NCBI GenBank assembly: GCA_003539755.1
Contig: DPOH01000161.1
Location: 1 to 14,838 of the forward strand
Origin: Clostridium sp.
GTDB lineage: Bacteria > Bacillota > Clostridia > Clostridiales > Clostridiaceae
DNA length: 14,838 bases
Direction of reading: 5' to 3'
The number at the start of each line of letters is the position of its first letter. The first letter of the stretch is position 1. Under the pieces are notes generated by a model. It was not told the DNA's origin. It worked only from the letters and a program-made list of their open reading frames with translations, and did not search any database. The translations under genes were made by a program, and so were the position numbers. Positions 12,809 through 14,838 of this stretch are shown piece by piece.

Positions 12809-13499
12809 TTATCCCATCCAATTTTGTCAAAGCTTCTTTTGCAGCATTTTGTTCTGCTTCCTTTTTACTATACCCAGATCCTTCACCCATGACCTTATTA
12901 TCAATCACAACGTTAGTGAAAAATTTTCTTCTATGTGGTGGACCTTCATGTTTAATTAATTCATAATGAATTAATACTTCTCCATCTTTTTGTAAAAATT
13001 CTTGAAGCTTAGTTTTAAAATCTAATACTATTTCATTATTTATAGCCTTCTTAATTATATCTTCAAAATGAAGCAATATAAAGTCTCTTACAAATCCAAT
13101 ACCTTTATCTAAATAAACAGCTGCAATAATAGCTTCAACTGCATCGGCTTGTATAGAGGTTCTTTCTCTTCCTCCTGTAAGCTCTTCACCTTTACTCATT
13201 CTTATATATTGCCCAAGTTTTAATTTTTTAGCAATTTCAAAAAGTGAATTTTCACATACTATTAAGCTTCTTATTTTAGTAAGCTCACCTTCACTTTTAT
13301 TCTTATAATTATTAAATAGATATTCAGTAATACATAATTGTAAAACTGCATCTCCTAAAAATTCAAGCCTTTCATTATATTCAGCATCTTTAAACTGATT
13401 AGCAAATGAGCTATGCGTAAGTGCTGTTTTTAATAATGTAGGATTATTAAAATAAACTCCCAAGTGTTCTTCAATTTCCTTAAGTGTATATCTGTTCAT
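12801..13499 (-). CDS. rnc: Ribonuclease III
   Basis: RNase III cuts double-stranded RNA, including rRNA precursors and structured mRNAs. The 232 residues have the endonuclease signature NERLEFLGDAVLQL (42-55; Glu43, Glu46, Asp50) and the second catalytic cluster QADAVEAIIAAVYLD (Asp119, Glu122). A C-terminal double-stranded RNA-binding domain starts at about residue 160 (DFKTKLQEFLQ, HYEL, GPPHRRKFFTNVVI, GEGSGYSKKEAEQNAAKEAL). The frame opens 10 codons earlier, but ATG 13497-13499 is chosen because AAGGAG lies 8 bases upstream and the N-terminus fits. It follows acpP, as in many Firmicutes, but lies beyond a strong terminator. A long hairpin occupies its leader. Confidence 0.97.
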   Translation of the reverse strand: MNRYTLKEIEEHLGVYFNNPTLLKTALTHSSFANQFKDAEYNERLEFLGDAVLQLCITEYLFNNYKNKSEGELTKIRSLIVCENSLFEIAKKLKLGQYIRMSKGEELTGGRERTSIQADAVEAIIAAVYLDKGIGFVRDFILLHFEDIIKKAINNEIVLDFKTKLQEFLQKDGEVLIHYELIKHEGPPHRRKFFTNVVIDNKVMGEGSGYSKKEAEQNAAKEALTKLDGINE

Positions 13500-13515
13500 T
13501 TTCTCCACTCCTTGA

Positions 13516-13561
13516 AGTTTATTCTTCAACTTGCTCTTATAAACAAATTCAAGAATAAACT
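13516..13561 (-). promoter_or_regulatory. Long hairpin in the rnc 5' leader
   Basis: On the minus strand AGTTTATTCTT (13561-13551) pairs perfectly with AAGAATAAACT (13526-13516). After a G/G mismatch, AATTTG (13549-13544) pairs with CAAGTT (13533-13528) with one G.U, leaving a 10-base loop. The stem of about 17 bp ends 3 bases before the AAGGAG of rnc. It has no T-run and is distinct from the acpP terminator upstream. It could be an RNase III target for autoregulation. Confidence 0.7.
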
Positions 13562-13567
13562 AATTTT

Positions 13568-13601
13568 ATAAATATAAAATCCCGCAGAATTTAGCGGGAT
13601 T
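13568..13601 (-). terminator. Rho-independent terminator of acpP
   Basis: AATCCCGC (13601-13594 on the minus strand) pairs with GCGGGATT (13585-13578) around an 8-base loop, followed by a T-rich tail TTTTATATTT. It is the most GC-rich stem in the window and lies a few bases after the acpP stop. Confidence 0.88.
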
Positions 13602-13604
13602 ATG

Positions 13605-13835
13605 TTATTCTTCGTGATGAGCTTTTACATAATTAACAACATCTCCAACTGTTTTGAAGTTTTCAACGTCTTCATCTGGTATTTCCATGTCTAGTTCATC
13701 TTCTAAAGCCATTATAAGCTCAACGATATCTAATGAATCAGCATTTAAATCATCTATAAATAATGCATCCATAGTAACGCTAGCTTCATCTATGCTTAAC
13801 TTATCAGCAATAATTGCTTGGATTCTTTCAAACAT
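13605..13835 (-). CDS. acpP: Acyl carrier protein
   Basis: ACP carries growing fatty acyl chains on a 4'-phosphopantetheine arm. The 76 residues start MFERIQAIIADKLSIDEASV and contain the attachment motif LNADSLDIVELIMALEDE, with the modified serine at Ser34 in DSLD. The usual acidic helices and the ending TVGDVVNYVK are present. The frame extends to GTG 13842-13844, but that codon lies inside the Shine-Dalgarno (GGGAGGTG), which is 6 bases before ATG 13833-13835; the ATG is the real start. It lies downstream of plsX, whose product makes acyl-phosphate from acyl-ACP. It has its own promoter under a palindrome and its own terminator, so acpP can be made at high level on a short transcript. Confidence 0.97.
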   Translation of the reverse strand: MFERIQAIIADKLSIDEASVTMDALFIDDLNADSLDIVELIMALEDELDMEIPDEDVENFKTVGDVVNYVKAHHEE

Positions 13836-13858
13836 TTGTTTCACCTCCCAAGTTCTAC

Positions 13859-13887
13859 ATTTAGATAATATTATATATTATCTAAAT
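13859..13887. repeat. Perfect 12+12 bp palindrome over the acpP promoter (probable operator)
   Basis: Plus-strand arms ATTTAGATAATA (13859-13870) and TATTATCTAAAT (13876-13887) are perfect inverted copies around a 5-base centre. The repeat covers the -10 and the whole spacer and ends against the -35. It has no T-run on the minus strand, so it is not a plsX terminator. It looks like a repressor operator; it does not match the FapR-type sequence that I know from Bacillus. Confidence 0.75.
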
Positions 13888-13893
13888 CGTCAA
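13865..13893 (-). promoter_or_regulatory. Promoter of acpP
   Basis: TTGACG (13888-13893) and TATTAT (13865-13870) on the minus strand with a 17-base spacer. Transcription would start about 20 bases before the Shine-Dalgarno. Confidence 0.7.
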
Positions 13894-13915
13894 TATAAGT
13901 TTTTTAAATATATAA

Positions 13916-14838
13916 TTAATTTTGTTTAACAAATTCAGCCTTAATATTATCCAATACTTTATTATCGTAAAATATTTTTGTCTGTCTTATAGCATTCTTA
14001 AATGCTTTTGCATCAGAACTTCCATGAGCTTTTATAACTCCTCCATTAACACCTAAAAGAGGCGCTCCTCCATATTCTGAGTAATCCATCATAGTTTTTA
14101 ATTTTCTTAAATCATCTTTTAACAGCATTGCTCCTAATTTACCTTTTGTACTGGCTAGGAAAGTTTCCTTTAAAAGGCCTAATATTGACATCGCAATACC
14201 TTCTGCTGATTTTAATAAAATATTCCCTGTAAATCCATCACACACAACTATATCTGTATATGAGTTTATTAATTCTCTTGCTTCTATATTTCCAATGAAG
14301 TTTAAATTTAATTTTTTAAGTTCTTCATATGATTTCTTTGATAAGTCATTTCCCTTGCCCTCTTCTATTCCTACATTCGCAAGAGCAACTCTAGGGTTTT
14401 CGATTCCTAATACTTTATTTGCATAAATATTACTCATACCTGCAAATTCAACTAAGTTTATTGGTTTACAATCTGCATTAGCTCCTCCATCTGCAATAAG
14501 CGTCATTCCACCTTTTACATTTGGTATAGCTGGGCATAAACAAGGTCTGTCTATTCCTTTTATTCTACCTACCACAAATAAACCACCTGCTAATAATGCT
14601 CCTGTATTTCCTGCTGATACTATTGCATCTGCTTTATTTTCTTTTACCATTCTTAAAGCTACAACCATTGACGAATCTTTTTTAGATCTTATTGCTTTAA
14701 CTGGTTTATCTTCATTCTCTATAATTTCAGTAGTATGAACTATTTCTAATTTACTTTTGTCAAATTCATGCTTTGCAAATTCATTTTCTAATATTTCTTT
14801 ATCTCCAGTGATTATTATATCTACACCATATTCTTTTA
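13916..14838 (-). CDS. plsX: Phosphate acyltransferase PlsX (N-terminus cut by window edge)
   Basis: PlsX converts acyl-ACP and phosphate to acyl-phosphate, the acyl donor for PlsY in phospholipid synthesis. The window contains 306 residues of an expected 330 or so; about 25-30 N-terminal residues lie beyond the right edge. The frame is open from the edge (KEYGVDIIITGDKEILENEF) through DKPVKAIRSKKDSSMVVALR, so the internal Met at 14666-14668 is not the start. Family motifs are clear: IVSAGNTGALLAGGLFVVGR, RPCLCPAIPN, LIADGGANADCKP, NFIGNIEARE and VCDGFTGNILLK. It stops 80 bases before acpP, in the common plsX-acpP-rnc order. No frame break was seen. Confidence 0.96.
   Translation of the reverse strand, partial: KEYGVDIIITGDKEILENEFAKHEFDKSKLEIVHTTEIIENEDKPVKAIRSKKDSSMVVALRMVKENKADAIVSAGNTGALLAGGLFVVGRIKGIDRPCLCPAIPNVKGGMTLIADGGANADCKPINLVEFAGMSNIYANKVLGIENPRVALANVGIEEGKGNDLSKKSYEELKKLNLNFIGNIEARELINSYTDIVVCDGFTGNILLKSAEGIAMSILGLLKETFLASTKGKLGAMLLKDDLRKLKTMMDYSEYGGAPLLGVNGGVIKAHGSSDAKAFKNAIRQTKIFYDNKVLDNIKAEFVKQN

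Noticed and set aside
12524..12892. Plus-strand frame across the radical SAM/rnc junction, rich in Tyr, Ile and Phe
   Set aside because: It is antisense to two well-recognised genes and has no initiation signal.
13836..13844. Longer acyl carrier protein starting at GTG 13842-13844
   Set aside because: The GTG is part of the Shine-Dalgarno GGGAGGTG itself; ATG 13833-13835 is correctly spaced.
13865..13882. Fur box over the acpP promoter
   Set aside because: Only 14 of 19 positions match and the mismatches fall in the centre. AT-rich palindromes give such partial matches by chance, so I keep it as an unidentified operator.
14666..14668. plsX beginning at the internal Met
   Set aside because: The frame stays open to the window edge and the upstream residues match PlsX, so the gene is simply truncated by the window.
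1..14838. Mobile elements, CRISPR arrays, tRNA/rRNA genes, or a defence or other accessory system
   Set aside because: Every gene apart from the miniprotein and yraN's orientation fits a conserved core cluster, and I saw no spaced repeats, transposase, integrase, or cloverleaf sequence.

Overview
The window looks like chromosomal core from a low-GC Firmicute, most likely a Clostridium of the C. butyricum / C. perfringens type (sensu stricto). This rests on the very AT-rich composition, strong AGGAGG ribosome binding sites, and the gene order plsX-acpP-rnc-radical SAM-smc-ftsY-ylxM-ffh-rpsP-khpA-rimM-trmD-rplS-rbgA-rnhB. I identify the genus from gene order and protein resemblance only, not from a search. 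I see no phage, IS, CRISPR, toxin or defence module, and no gene-free stretch longer than about 230 bases.

All genes but one are on the minus strand, so the biological order runs from right to left. The right end holds plsX (cut by the window edge) and acpP, which has its own promoter under a large palindrome and a strong terminator. Next come rnc (RNase III), with a long hairpin in its leader, and an Elp3-like radical SAM gene that overlaps the end of rnc and ends in a terminator. The middle is a likely operon of a 31-residue membrane miniprotein, smc and ftsY. A consensus promoter, also overlapped by a palindrome, then starts ylxM-ffh-rpsP-khpA, which ends in a terminator. Immediately behind it a new promoter serves rimM-trmD. 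rplS has its own promoter and a structured leader of the L19 autoregulatory type, then a terminator. rbgA and rnhB overlap and end at a bidirectional terminator shared with yraN, the only plus-strand gene. The left edge cuts comM, on the minus strand.

The genes serve protein targeting (ffh, ftsY, ylxM), ribosome and tRNA maturation (rpsP, rplS, rimM, rbgA, trmD, khpA, rnc), chromosome and DNA maintenance (smc, rnhB, comM) and lipid synthesis (plsX, acpP). I found no convincing new multi-gene system. The most interesting signals are in the RNA and DNA between genes: (1) a hairpin between the khpA Shine-Dalgarno and its start codon that, when folded, leaves an 8-nt spacer; (2) a 17-bp hairpin in the leader of the RNase III gene; (3) a perfect 12+12 bp palindrome over the acpP promoter; (4) a 15+15 bp palindrome over the -35 of the ylxM-ffh promoter; (5) the unannotated miniprotein before smc; (6) yraN, AT-richer than its neighbour and inverted relative to both.
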